Assembly (NCBI GenBank): GCA_032718565.1
Contig: JAVGVS010000515.1
Coordinates: forward strand, 62,001-126,000
Reading direction: 5' to 3'
From: Distichodus sexfasciatus
Lineage: Eukaryota; Chordata; Actinopteri; Characiformes; Distichodontidae
DNA: 64,000 bases
The stretch's first letter is position 1, and each line of letters opens with the position of its first letter. This document shows, one piece after another, positions 1 to 10,555 of this stretch. The position numbers and the translations under genes are program-made. Below the pieces are notes generated by a model. That model ran no database searches. It saw only the letters and a program-made list of their open reading frames with translations, and had not been told where the DNA came from.

Positions 1-480
1 ATGCCACAACCTCTTCTGAAAACTTGTATTTTGAGTGGTGCTCGTTATTCCCGCTGAAGAGCTGGGTGAAAACGAGAGGGTCCGTCGCCTCCTTGTGAGG
101 GCAGAGCCAGTTCAAAGCGAACCCCTGCGGCACTCGTCCGCTCTGCCTGTTTATCTAAGGCATTCGTCGTTACAAGTGGCTGTTGTGGAACGCTCTCGAA
201 GGGAAACTCTCGCGTTCCGGAGATGAGCTATTGAAATGCGAGAATGCTTTGATGCGTCGTCTGCAAGCATCAAGGATGGGCCAGTTCCGGTCCAGCGGCT
301 TTTCCATCATACTTGACTTCAGGATGTTCACACCTGCTCTCAGGTGGATACTCATCATGAGTGACGATGGAAAACCTGAAGGATACCGGAAGCCCCCAGA
401 AGCGGAATTGTCCACCCTTGATGTAGATCGTATGGGAAGTGTTTCTTTTAATTGGCGACATCTGAACGGAGCAGAAACCT
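1..480. other. unassigned sequence
   Basis: I recognise no repeat or gene here. Short open frames overlap on both strands at about 170-500, none with a recognisable domain, and the overlap argues that they are chance. The stretch is less AT-rich than what follows. Confidence 0.3.
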
Positions 481-485
481 GCTTG

Positions 486-690
486 GTCAGAATTCTTTGA
501 AGTTTGTACTTCCCAGAGTTCCAGAGCTAAGAATTCACGCTTCCTAGAGATTCCACAGATCTGGAATTCTAGAGATATAAGATCAGGTTTCCCATAGCTA
601 TCAATTAGAAGTTCTAAGAGCTAACACATCAGGGTTCTCTTTTCAGAAGTCAGAGTTTCTTGACCATGAAAGTTCTCAGAGCCTAGTAGG
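486..690. repeat. degenerate short tandem repeat
   Basis: Variants of GAGTTCCAGAGCTAA and GAATTCTAGAGATAA recur about every 40-50 bp (near 515, 568, 611, 651 and 670). Divergence is high, so the unit is only approximate. Confidence 0.3.
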
Positions 691-699
691 GTTGTCCAA

Positions 700-880
700 A
701 AAATTGACACTCAGAAATTAATCGATATTAAATATTAGTATCAATATCGATATTAAAGTGTAACAGTATCAATATCACCAGTGCAGCTGCAAATAAGCCG
801 GTGTCCTGGAGGTAGTGTTGGGTTACTGGAGACCGGTAATGGATAACCGGTAACCGGTAACGGACGATAGTGGATGTACA
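700..880. repeat. ATCGATATTAA and ACCGGTAA motif clusters
   Basis: TCAATATC/ATCGATATTAA words repeat at 715-775. TAACCGGTAACCGGTAAC-type words cluster at 828-866. Such clusters are often decayed ends of fish DNA transposons, but no second boundary is visible here. Confidence 0.4.
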
Positions 881-949
881 AACCTCGCTGTCCTCTGCAT
901 ATTCAAAGCTTCACACTGTAACCCTGAGACGCCGCCACACACTCGCTCT

Positions 950-1210
950 TTTATTGCATTGTCCAAGCTCGGATTTGACTGTTAATTTCTAGCGAAGGAT
1001 CCGTCCCCGTCTAATTTGCCGTGCTTGAACAGAGTAATGGTATTCATTATCAGGAGGAGAGCGAGGCGTGGGCACGGCGAGGAAATAGCATTCCAGCTCT
1101 CCGGTCTGCTGTTCACAGGGAGCCATTTCCATGATTAGGCATTGTGCTCGACGGCGGAGCGGATAAAACGGCAGATTGTCTGAGATGACACTAATCGCCA
1201 CAACCCTCTA
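950..1210. other. unique segment, possible conserved non-coding element
   Basis: Non-repetitive and GC-balanced between AT-rich flanks, with TTAATTT, TCTAATTT, ATTCATTATCA and ATGATTAGGC words typical of homeodomain-type regulatory DNA. No convincing reading frame. I see nothing further in 1210-1620. Conservation is an inference and is not shown by the sequence. Confidence 0.22.
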
Positions 1211-1622
1211 CTTACACTCTGCCTCCGGCACTCACACACGGAATTGACGTTTATATTTATATTGTATGCATGCAAATCTTTGGACACGCCCACAAGGGCT
1301 TGACGACACGGAAGTCGCGCAAGCACAAGACGCTGCAATATTCTGCCCAAAATGTTCTGCATCAAATGACATTTGGGAAAACACTTCTATAAGGGATGAA
1401 AATGTTTTACTAGGTAATGCATGTTGAAGTCGCTCTGACAAATGTCGTAAATGTAAATGGATTATAAATTACTAACCGTTTTGGGTTTATAATTGAGATT
1501 TTAGGAATGTAACTTTGGACGCCAAAAGGAAATGTAAAAATGTTGAATTTTGTGTGTAAAAGGTAAACTTTGTAGCTTTGTCCACAACGTTAGACAAAAA
1601 TTGAATAGGAGTGTGTGTTGTC

Positions 1623-2270
1623 CATTTTTCCCATTTTTTATTTGAGTGCTAAATGGGAATAAATTTTTCGTTTTAGTTTTCACGTTTTTTGGTCTTGGTT
1701 TTCTGCTTTAATCTCCTAAATGAATAAGGATCTTAAAAAGTAATGGACTTTTTTTATTAAGGGCTGGGCCGATTATCGGGGGCCAATATTAGACATTTTG
1801 CAGATGATCTGTATCTGTGTTTCATTTTTACTATCACCGATATTAAATAATTATAGCTACTGTGGCTCCACTGCCCTCTCTTCTCCTTTGCTGTTTGCTC
1901 TTGACTCTCTGCTTCATTCATCTCTGATTAGCTATATGTCACACGAGAAGTAGCCAGTGAACGCTGAAGCCTTGTTGTCACTCACACCACACTCATACAC
2001 AAGCGTAGTGTGAAGCTCCCGGAAGCAAAAGAGGAGCTTCGTGTTTGTAAAATTCAACATTTTGACAGAGATTTTCTCTTTTTTTTTTTTGGCATATTGG
2101 TTCTTGGTCCCGTTAACTAGCAGTAATCGGTATCGATATTCCTATTTTCCCCATTTTTTATTTGAGTGCTAAATGGGAAACTGGAAAAATTACTTCATTT
2201 TTTCATCTTAGTTTTGGAAACAATTTTGGGTCTTGGATTTTAGCTTTAACCAGATTTCCCGAATCCGGAT
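1623..2270 (+). repeat. direct duplication of about 120 bp flanking a transposon
   Basis: The 35-bp core around TTTGAGTGCTAAATGGGAA at 1624-1660 recurs at about 2145-2180 (offset 520 bp). Weaker similarity continues through the GGTCTTGG...TTTTCTGCTTTAA part of both copies. The copies enclose the element at 1758-2140, so the arrangement is either an insertion between tandem copies or duplication of the host segment. Confidence 0.75.
1758..2140 (+). mobile_element. hAT-like non-autonomous DNA element (tentative)
   Basis: It begins AAGGGCTGGGCCGATTATCG and ends CAGTAATCGGTATCGATAT. The same right-hand words recur at 29693-29715. The GGGCTGGGC and ATCGGTATCG termini are typical of small hAT-like elements in fish. 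No open transposase frame and no clear target duplication were found. Confidence 0.4.
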
Positions 2271-2452
2271 TGGATGGTAGGCATAATCATCAGGAATCTT
2301 TTGGATGACGCGGTTTTGCCGTGACGAGGCGATAATTTGCGGTGACAGTCCTCTTTCGCATAGTCGGTTGCGGCTGACGGGATAAACGCAGGATTTTATA
2401 ATCCACTTAACCCTGCTGGAACCGAGCACTGCGGAACGCTCAAACGCTCCCG

Positions 2453-2600
2453 CTTCACAGTGTCGGGGAAGCTACTTTTAAACGGCAGCTACAAACTACT
2501 TTAAAGTAGCTAAGCTATGTTACAAGCTCCTGTTTTAGTATCGTAGTTAGCTATAAGTAGTTACAAGCTTACTACATCCAAGCTGTTTCAGATGCTTGTT
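2453..2600 (-). mobile_element. GAAGCTACTTTTAAACGG repeat family, copy 1
   Basis: The stretch from GGGGAAGCTACTTTTAAACG through GCTACAAGCT to CTACATCCAAGCTG matches, as reverse complement, the sequence at 53990-54216. Two diverged copies 51 kb apart in opposite orientation show a dispersed repeat. The CAGTGTCGGGGAAGCTAC end resembles fish hAT-type elements. Confidence 0.6.
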
Positions 2601-2639
2601 TCCATTTTAGCCAAGGTGAACTCCATCCTCCGACTCCAA

Positions 2640-2997
2640 TCAGATTCCACTTCTGGCAAATTGACACCAATCACAAACACCTGCCAGTCGCAAAGTGGAG
2701 CTGCTGTTATTTTGGTTTCCATATGATTTGAGCGTGTTTATGAATCATTTATTTAATGCAAATATCTAAAGAGTAATACAAAAAAATACTGTTTTCCGGC
2801 TATGGCATAAAAATTCTAGTTAAAAAGAATATTACGGTAGCAACTATGGCTGCACGATCTGCATGCAATGTGAAGTAATGTAGAACAATTGATGGGCTGC
2901 ATCGTGATGCACAGAGATATCGTAATGGATTTGAATCGTTGATCTAATAATTGTAATTCAAACGAATCGTGAGACCAGTGAAGGCTCACACCTCTAG
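2640..2997 (-). mobile_element. AGGTGTGAGCCTTCACTGGT family, copy 1
   Basis: Its reverse complement aligns with 30652-30970: terminal AGGTGTGA..CCTTCACTGGT, CGATTCGA tracts, the CACATTGCATGCAGAT block, TTCTTTTTAACT, and a distal CATAAA..CAAATCAT..GGAAA block. It is a two-copy non-autonomous element in this window with no coding capacity. The family class is uncertain. Confidence 0.65.
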
Positions 2998-3364
2998 TTG
3001 TGACCCGGTCAGTTTGCAGTAACCGGTTTGAGAATATGAAACTTGAATCTTGGAAAAGTTGGTGGAAAAATTAGCTTGTAGCGTCTCTAATTTTTGTTAT
3101 TTTACTTTTTTATTTTTGTATTTTTCTACTTCTTATTTTATCTCTGAGATGCTTGTTGAAATTGAAAATCTGTCACTTTTTGTCCAACATAAAGCATTTT
3201 TCCAGAAGGTTTTGACCTCGTCTTTGTCCAGGTGGTCGGCTTTATTTTTTGAGTTTTATTTTTTGTCTGCGTCTGAAGCTAGCTGGACGCAAGAGCAGAA
3301 CAAATCGCTTGGTTTCGGGAAGGCAGCGGGAATGGGAAATGACACGCATGGGCTTGGACAACTC

Positions 3365-3565
3365 AATACGACTCACACACCCACACACACACACACACTC
3401 ACACACACTCACAGGCCTAAAAAATGACGCTAATGAAAATGATGCGATTAGTAGCACTTTAATTTCTGCAAATGGTTTTGGAGGATTAGTGAAGGCTGTC
3501 AGAGGCAGGAGAGGAGAGAGGTGAGTGTGTGTGAAAGAGTGTGTGTGTGTGTGTGTGTGGTTGTG
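3365..3565. repeat. CA and GT tracts
   Basis: A CA tract with CTCACA interruptions lies at 3373-3415. A GT tract lies at 3525-3560, so the two dinucleotide runs point opposite ways with about 110 bp of unique DNA between them. Nothing is recognised in 3000-3364. Confidence 0.9.
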
Positions 3566-3569
3566 AGTG

Positions 3570-4190
3570 TTATTAAACCTCCCAATTTGGGGACTTTGGC
3601 CTGATTTACACACCGACAAGTGGGGACATGTGTGATTATGAGGACGTAAAACCAAGTCCTAACAAAGTTTATCACTGCAACATAGCTGTTTCTTTAAGCT
3701 TATCGTCCTCTTTAAAATCCAACAAGTCCACATCATGCTTATATCACACAAATGTGTGTGTTTGTGGAACACAATATGGGGACTTTGCCTGGATTATACA
3801 CCGATAAAGTGGGGACGTGTGTCATTATGACGCCAAAAACCCACAATTTCTATTTAGCTTCAACTTCTCCTGGAGGAATATGTGTTTTTATTTGAGTGAA
3901 AGACATGAAGAGTGGTGTGTGTGTGTGTGTGTTCTTGTACTTGATACTTAGTGAGAACCAGCAGAGTGAGGACATTTTTGGGAAGTGAGGACTTTTTTAG
4001 TGGTCCTCATTCTTTAGGCTGCTTTTACAAAAAAAAATACAAGTTTATTTGCAAAACTAAAAGTGTAGAAAGGTTATGTTTAGGGTTAGGTGTAATATTA
4101 TTTAGATACAGTAATATAGAAGTCAATGGAGGTCCTCACTACTATATAAGTACAAGGATGTGTGTGTGTGTGTGCAGTGTATTTAGTGCA
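3570..4190 (+). repeat. GGGGACTTTG / GAGGACATTT repeat units
   Basis: GGGGACTTTG.CTGGATTATACACCGA-type sequence occurs at about 3590-3660 and again at 3778-3845. A related GTGAGGAC unit with TAGGGTTAGGTGTAATATTA lies at 3950-4175, ending in a GT tract. The parts resemble the GTCCCC repeats at 5415, 20699 and 42890. Confidence 0.6.
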
Positions 4191-4219
4191 TGAAGTGACT
4201 GGACTCTCTCTCGTGTGAT

Positions 4220-4717
4220 TCCTCCTGCATCTCTTCACACCATTACTGTGCATCAGCTTCTAACGTGTCTAAGCTTTCTCTCTAAGTTGGACTACTGTAA
4301 CTCCCTAATGGCTGGACTTTCAATGAAAGCAACACGACCACTTCAACTGATCCAGAATGCAGCTGCAAGACTTCAGCGTTTCTAAATTCTCACACACCAC
4401 ACCTCTGCTGCGGAACCTGCACTGGCTCCCTGTGGCTGCTCGCATCAGGTTCAAAACCCTAACACTTGCCTTTAAGGCCAAGGATGGAACTGCACCTCTA
4501 TACCTATCAGCACTTATTAAACAACGTGTCACTTCTCGTCCTCTGAGAGCATCAACTGCCGCTCGTTTGGAACCACCTCTGCTTAAAAGAAGAGGAAAAC
4601 ATGCATCGAAACTCTTTGCAGTGCTGGCTCCTCAGTGGTGGAACCAACTTCCGCTTGCCGTTAGAATGGCCGAGTCCCTTGTTGTCTTCAAACGTCGTCA
4701 CAGGTATGGAGGAAGCT
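4220..4717 (+). pseudogene. LINE reverse-transcriptase C-terminal remnant (L2/CR1/Rex1 type)
   Basis: Translation gives the family landmarks in order: LDYCNSLMAGL (from 4287), QLIQNAAARL, then HTTPLLRNLHWLPVAARIRF, FKTLTLAFKA, APLYLSALI, LRAS, APQWWNQLPLAVRMAESL and VFKRRH. These belong to the end of the reverse-transcriptase ORF of L2/CR1-like non-LTR retrotransposons, which copy their RNA at a nicked target site. The first part (to about 4380) is in one frame and the rest in another, so there is a frameshift around 4375-4385. The endonuclease and most of the polymerase are missing. Similarity stops near 4705, where a GATGCAC-family element begins. It is a dead, 5'-truncated copy. The LINE identity is firm and the exact clade is less so. 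Confidence 0.88.
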
Positions 4718-5122
4718 GATTGGCTGATTTGGTCTCCAATCAGGTGCCTAATGTGGTTCAAATTGATACAGTGACTTAGTAGTAAGTGGAGCGTGTGTGA
4801 AATAGCTGGGGTTGTATCTTAACTAGGTAGTGCACATGGAGAGTCACATGCACCCTATTTGATTGGTATACCACTTGGGGCAGTTTCTAAAAATGTTGTG
4901 CACTACGCTGAAAATACTCCTTCGCTGTTAGAAATGTTGGAACTATGGCGTTATTTTTATGCCAAGTTCTGAACATGCAGTGGAATTTTGCCAAGCAAAA
5001 TATCCAGTTTTTACACACTCAACTCTGCCTTCCTGTTTTTTTGGCATCAGCATCGGCAGCTATGTGCTTGAAAATATCGGATATCGGCATCAGCCACAAA
5101 TTCCCTTATTGTGCATCCCTAA
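4718..5122 (+). mobile_element. GATGCAC family element (hAT-like), right half
   Basis: It runs from GAAGCTGATTGGCTGATTT through TAGGTAGTGCACATGGAG and AACTCTGCCTTCC to GATATCGGCATCAGCC and TTATTGTGCATCCCT. The right terminus is the reverse complement of the GATGCACGATAATATCGG left end at 33747, which defines terminal inverted repeats starting GATGCAC. Related copies lie at 13860, 16675, 33746, 36303 and 56385. No transposase frame. Confidence 0.7.
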
Positions 5123-5369
5123 TATATAAGCACAGTATATATATAATTTACAGTGTCTACACTTTAAGGCTTATTTAGCTACATTATTATGCATATGCTG
5201 TGTCTCCGATGTTATAGTGAATGAAACGTGTGTGTGAGAGAGATTGTGTGTTATCTGGTGATGTAAGACCCTTTTTACTTGTATACTGTCATCTGGATTT
5301 CAGATTATCTCTAATCTCTGGGTCTTTAATTTTGCCCCAATCCTGACTCGGCCCCGGCTGTAAAGCTGC

Positions 5370-5374
<5 letters not shown>

Positions 5375-5417
<43 letters not shown>

Positions 5418-5660
5418 GTGTTTTCATGTGTTGTGGGGGCCGTTTGGGGTCTTTTTGTCCCCATTAAGAGGTCCCCATGAGGAAAAATGACTTTATAGAA
5501 AATTCACGTTTTATTTGAGAAACTAAAATAGGTAAAAGATATGCATTTGGTTACTGAGGTTAAGGTTAGGATTAGCTGTAGGTGTAGAATTATATACATC
5601 TACTCATTATGGGATGTTCACAAAGACAGTTGTACAAGTTCACACTCTCCTCATCAACAA
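5375..5660 (+). repeat. GT tract joined to GTCCCC repeat
   Basis: A 40-bp GT tract (5375-5414) is followed by TTTTTGTCCCCATTAAGAGG, GTCCCCATGAGG, AGATATGCATTTGGTTACTG and AGGTTAAGGTTAGGATTAG. The same order occurs reversed at 20699-20950 and 42890-43160, each next to a CA tract. A GT/TA mixed tract follows at 5700-5733. Nothing is recognised in 5123-5374. Confidence 0.8.
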
Positions 5661-5797
5661 CGTAGCACTACAAAGAACAGATAACAGTGGAAAAATAAAT
5701 GTGTGTGTGTGTGTATATATATACATATATATTGATCTACACTGACAGCAGTAGTCATCTCTCATTCATGTTGGTCTGATGAATATCAAAGAGGAGA

Positions 5798-5817
5798 TCT
5801 GTCTATCTATCTATCTG

Positions 5818-5876
<59 letters not shown>

Positions 5877-5945
5877 GTCTATCTATCTATCTGTCTATCG
5901 ATCGATCTCTCCATCCATCCATCCGGCTATAGATCCATCCATCCA
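5798..5945 (+). repeat. TATC tetranucleotide array grading into CCAT
   Basis: Nearly uninterrupted TATC/TGTC units to about 5910, then CATC/CCAT units to 5945. The open frame across it (SIYLSIYL...) is an artefact of the repeat. Confidence 0.95.
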
Positions 5946-6012
5946 ACATGCATTCTTATCTATGCTATGCTATGCTATCTATCATCTACCCATCCATCTC
6001 CACACATTGATG

Positions 6013-6095
6013 CTTCTTTCTTTCTTTCTTTCTTCCTTTCTTTCTTTCTTTCTTTCTTTCTCTGTCTTGTTTTCTTTCTTTCTTGTTTTGTATGC
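6013..6095 (+). repeat. TTTC tetranucleotide array
   Basis: TTTC units with a few substitutions, then pyrimidine-rich sequence to about 6165. Confidence 0.93.
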
Positions 6096-6384
6096 ATAGC
6101 TGTCCATCCATCCGTCTGTCTGTCTCTCCATTTTCTATCTTTCTTTCCTTTATTCTCTCTGTTTTGTTCTGAATCACTGTACTGCACAAAGTGACAGAAG
6201 AACAGGCTGAACTTTAGATTGATAGAACTAGAGTGTTAAATGTAGCTAAAAGAAGGTGGAATGTAAGTGACATTTTAAACAGTATTTCTTTTAAATAAGA
6301 AATGCTTTTTCTTCATTTTCTTCATGGAACCATGCACACGTTTGGAAATATCCCTTCTGATAAAAAGACAAATATTTTCAGACG

Positions 6385-6560
6385 GCAGCACAGCATAATA
6401 CTGTAAAAATTGTAGTATCACTGAAAAATATCATACAGTACAGTGACATACTTTATTATGTAATTCCACTGTTGTACTGTAAAAATATAATTAACGACGC
6501 TTGCTGTCAAAATATGGAAAATACCTGGCAACTCACTGGCATTGTTATACAGTGTGGTTT
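6385..6560. mobile_element. ACTGTAAAAAT repeat fragment
   Basis: ATACTGTAAAAATTGTAGTA, GTACTGTAAAAATATAATTA and CTGGCAACTCACTGGCA occur together. This composition is familiar from a fish DNA-element family built on ACTGTAAAAA words with CTGGCAG-like ends. The class is inferred and no boundary is proven. The rest of 6190-7130 shows nothing I can name. Confidence 0.35.
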
Positions 6561-7139
6561 ACTTGTCCGTGTTGGTTTTAGCACGTTCTATTTTTGACTT
6601 CGTTGTTTCTCTTTTCTTTATATTCCCTCCGTCCAGACCCCTGTGGTTTGTTAATTGACTGTTGCTGTCAGGCGCTGGAGTGTTGTTGGTCTTCAGCGGT
6701 TTCACATTTTCACACCTGCGACTGCCAAAGGTCGCCGGGAGCTGACCGGGTCGCGACCCCAAGGGAGTTTTGAGTCGTTTTTCCACAGATGATTTTAGAA
6801 TCTCCAGCTGCGCTTGCTTAATGTGGAGACTGTGACAGCTGCATCGGGTTGGTCAGACGAGTTCACGGGTTTAAAACTGGATGGACTTGCTTTGTTGGAA
6901 GTATTTGAGTGACTTTGGTAAATGGGAGAAATTGGGATGATGTAAGCAGCTAATCATTAGTCCTCACGGTTCTTAGAAGGATATTTATTCTTAAATCCCA
7001 CTCATGCAAGATTTACCAAGATTCACCGTGGGTAAGAACAGAATCGCTGGATTTTTGTGATTTGGTCCAGCAGTTCTGTATTGGTGCATGAATTCCAAAC
7101 TGCCCCATAACACCAAACAAACAAAATCAATCAATTTGT

Positions 7140-8000
7140 GGACAGCAACTTCCATTTCAGGGCCGAGGTTGGTCGGGTTTAAACTGCAACACCTGCTATG
7201 ATACGCGACCTTGCCAGAGAGAGAACGTCAGCCATGTTGGCTTCAACAGTAGGCTATGTTGGCTGGGTTTGTTGCCCGATCTGATATGCTATAAAACTGT
7301 CAATCTGCGCTGCTGAACACAAACATGAATGAGTATCTGGTTTAAAGGGCATAATAATAACCGTCTTTTGGACATCAACATCCATTTCAGGGCTGAGGTT
7401 TGGTCAGATTTTAACCTCAACACCTGCAACAAAACATAAACCTGCTAAAGAGAGTAAACGTCGGCCATGTTGGCTTCAACAGTCAGCCATGTTGGCTGGG
7501 TTTGTTGCCCGATCTGCCGAGCTTTAATGCTGTTGATCTGTGATGTTGATCAAAAACATCAATGAGTAAGGCACATAACCACAATAATAACAACCACTTT
7601 TCAGGGCTGTGGTTTTGGCCAAAGAGATAACATCGGCCATATTGGCTCTGCCAGTCAGTCAAGAAAACGTTGTTCAATGTCAGAATCTTGGCAAAAACTG
7701 CGTAAGTAGGTTTTGAGAACATGTTTATTTCTTAAGAGCATTTGGTGAATGAGGCCCAGTCATGGCAACAAAAACAACCACAACATCAGGGCCATGGTTT
7801 GGTCGAGTTTAAACCCCACCACCTGGTACAAATCGCCAGAGCGAGAATGTCGGCCATGTTGGCTCCAGTAGTCGGCCATGTTGTCTCAAACAGTTGGCCA
7901 TGTTGGCTCTGCCAGTCGGCCATGTTGGCTGGGTTTGTTGCCCGATCTGCCGAGCTTCAACGCTCTTCTTCCTCGCTGTCGATCTGCTTGTGAAGTGGAG
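7140..8000 (+). repeat. complex tandem repeat, three to four units of 190-230 bp
   Basis: The start words CAxTTTCAGGGC.GAGGTT recur near 7150, 7380, 7592 and 7782. Each is followed by AACAYCTG-like words, then CGGCCATGTTGGCT repeated one to four times, and in three units GGCTGGGTTTGTTGCCCGATC (about 7258, 7492 and 7926). Unit length varies because the inner 18-20 bp GGCCATGTTGGCT motif changes copy number. Overlapping frames on both strands are not convincing genes. Confidence 0.85.
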
Positions 8001-8224
8001 CGTTCTCTCCGGAAAGCTTGAGAAGCTCGAGAGCCTTCTGCTAGTACACAATTGCTCTTGCCAGATAATTAGAGCACTGCAGCATCCAGACCCTCCCAAA
8101 CACTCAACCGTCTCAACCTACTGACCACACCGAACACAAAACGAAAAACAAACACAGCCAGAGGGGGATTGTGTAGAGCCGACCCAATGTCCTGAACAGC
8201 TTTCCTCCAAAAAGGCTGGCTTCA

Positions 8225-8345
8225 CCAAAGTAAGCTGAGGTGATGGTGGTCTAGTGGTTAGGGTACTCGCCTCTAGGCCTACAGGTTGTGGGTTTGACCT
8301 TGCGTTTGTCATACGCCGAGAAATCCTACGTTTTGCACAGATTCC
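8225..8345 (+). mobile_element. SINE-like tRNA-derived head, family B
   Basis: GGTGGTCTAGTGGTTAGGG resembles a tRNA A-box region. ACAGGTTGTGGGTTTGACC lies where a B box would be, about 40 bp on. The head matches the reverse complement of 11165-11285. It is a 5' tRNA-like part of a short retroelement copied by LINE machinery. It is not an intact tRNA gene because the arms do not pair cleanly. Confidence 0.6.
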
Positions 8346-8698
8346 GAAAGCCCAGGATTTCCTCAAGCGTCTCCATGCTTGATAAACCGCGGGAAGCCAC
8401 AGGGTGACGGAATGTTTATGCACGTTTACAGCGAGTCTATGCGGACGGGATTAGTAGGTGATTTTTCCGGACCTTTTTACAGAAGGTAAAAATTCCTGTA
8501 ATCTAATTGATTTTAATGGTTAGTAATGGAGTTAATAATGAGATATAAACAGTGTTTATTGGGATCTTTTGGTTTCTGACACTTTTGGATAATTAAACAT
8601 GCCCTGGGTCAAATTCACCCTGGAACATCATTAGTGTTCCTGAGAAACGAACATGACAGAAGGTCAGCACTACTTGTGTTTCATCATGCCCTTCATGT

Positions 8699-9120
8699 AC
8701 GTATATATATATATATATGTGTGTGTGTGTATACAGTATGTATATATATATGTGTGTATACTATGTGTGTACAATATTATGTATGCTGTTTAATCATTTG
8801 TATGTATAATCATTTTCATCCATTAATTTTATCATGACTTAATTCATTATTACTTCCTCGTTCCCTAAATGACAAAAACATTTTATTTGTGAGGGCCGCT
8901 CCTTATTAGGAAAAACTGCTTTTTCTAGAAAAGTGTGTGCACGTGAGAGAGAGAGCATTTCGTTCATAATAAGGCCCAGATGTTGCCATGGTGATAGTTA
9001 ATGTAATGTACAAGCATGTGTGTAAACTCAGGTTTAAGGTAAGGTTGTGTGTTCTCCCTAATTACCTCAGGTGAAGATAACAAGCTCTGACAGTGTGTGT
9101 GTGTGTGTGTGTGTGTGGGT
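8699..9120. repeat. TA/TG mixed tract and GT tract
   Basis: A mixed TA, TG and TATG tract lies at 8700-8758 and a GT tract at 9093-9118. The sequence between them and in 8345-8698 is unassigned. Confidence 0.85.
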
Positions 9121-9339
9121 GAAATCTCGCTTCACCGCAGCTTTACGAGGACATTTTGAGTGCTCCCGTTCTGTTTTCACATCGTGTTTAATTTGATTTC
9201 TAACACTGTGTTAATTAATCTAAGTTTCTTTATGTAATAATTAAAGATTAAATCCTCAAATATTTAATTATCATGTAAGTTTTTCCCTCCTTTAATTGGG
9301 ATTAAATTTCTTCACCATTTGTATTTACATATGTTTGAT

Positions 9340-9690
9340 GTATATATTGTATATTTTTGAATTTGAATTTTAGTTGGAGTTTACATTTGTATCATTTTTG
9401 CATTGCAAGTATATTTTAACATTTGAATATTATTTGGATTATTTGCGATATTGCATCCTATGTTGCAGTAGCGAAATATTTACATTTTAGATTCAATTGA
9501 AGTTCATTTTGTCGCTAAATTGTAATATTTAATTTTTGTTGGATTATCTTTTATATATTTTCGTCATTTTCACTGCACCAGATATAGTAGCAGCTAAATA
9601 TTAACATTTGAATCTTAATTGGAGTTAATATTTGCAACATATTGGTTGTTTTGCACTGCTTAATATTATATTTTAGTAGCAAATCTTTTC
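9340..9690. repeat. degenerate AT-rich tandem repeat
   Basis: TTTGAATxTTAxTTGGAGTT-like words recur near 9362, 9424, 9488 and 9607, followed by TTTGCxATATTG and TTxCACTGC words. Units are very diverged, so the period (about 60-125 bp) is uncertain. Confidence 0.4.
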
Positions 9691-9789
9691 CTATGCGCTG
9701 GATTTAGCTGTTTTTCAACGTTGGAGTTCTGTAATTAACTACTAAACCAAATCTCTTTTGCGATGTTTATTTCTATGAAGAAAATTAAA

Positions 9790-10380
9790 ATGATGCTCTT
9801 TCTGATGTGGTCGACTCTCCCTAGATGAGTCCAAGGTCCTATTTTTCCCTCCTCACACTCATCTTCCCACAGCAGGTCTTTCAGATTTATTGTTGACAAG
9901 CCGCTCAAAGCTGGTGCGCTAATAAATCACGACGCGGCCGGAATCGATACGGCAAAGCAAGTGAAGGACATGTGCGCTCTATTCAGATTAATCTCACCTT
10001 TATAGAGTCATAATGCTTTGTAGAGTTGAGGAAAACTCACTTAACGTTGTCTGCTTGGCCACTCATTAATTACTCAAACCTCTCTCTTGTATCCGAGTGC
10101 TTAATAACGCCACGAAGAGGAGAAAGAGAAAAGCAAGAAGATGAAGAGACGAAAGAAAACGAAGAGTTGGGAGGAGAGAGTGAAGAGTAAGAATCTAGCA
10201 GCGTTGTGTGTGTTTTATTTTAGTAGCAGTGGCAGGTTTTTCCGCCTTGTTTGGACGCTTCGGGCGGAAATTAATCTCTGTTTACGTTGGAGAGATGCCC
10301 GGAACTTTCTGGAGTGCGTGGAAATGTCTTTGCTTTAAAGAAGGGAAGAGAGGATTTTTTGCGCCGCGGCCCAGTTAACA
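9790..10380. other. unique segment, possible conserved non-coding element
   Basis: Non-repetitive, mixed-composition DNA with GCGCTAATAAATCACGACG, CAGATTAATCTCACC and CTCATTAATTACTC words. Short frames such as 10141-10338 carry no recognisable domain. Regulatory function is only suggested by composition. Confidence 0.22.
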
Positions 10381-10555
10381 CACATGTTAAGAAAAGACCA
10401 AAGAGAGTCAATAGTGTTAGATTTGAGAGACGTTCTCGTGTCACAAATTAAAACGTTTGAAACGTTTTTATTTTTCATAAAATTATTCCAAAGGAAAATT
10501 TCAAAAATCAGTTTATCAGTTCAACAGAGTTCGCTTTTTTATTTTTGTTGATAGT

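Noticed and set aside
5798..5945. CRISPR-like regular repeats
   Set aside because: Tetranucleotide microsatellite with no spacers. The other tandem arrays in the window also lack unique spacers and are eukaryotic minisatellites.
8225..8345. Possible tRNA gene
   Set aside because: A/B-box-like words exist but the arms do not fold cleanly and the sequence matches a dispersed repeat at 11165-11285.
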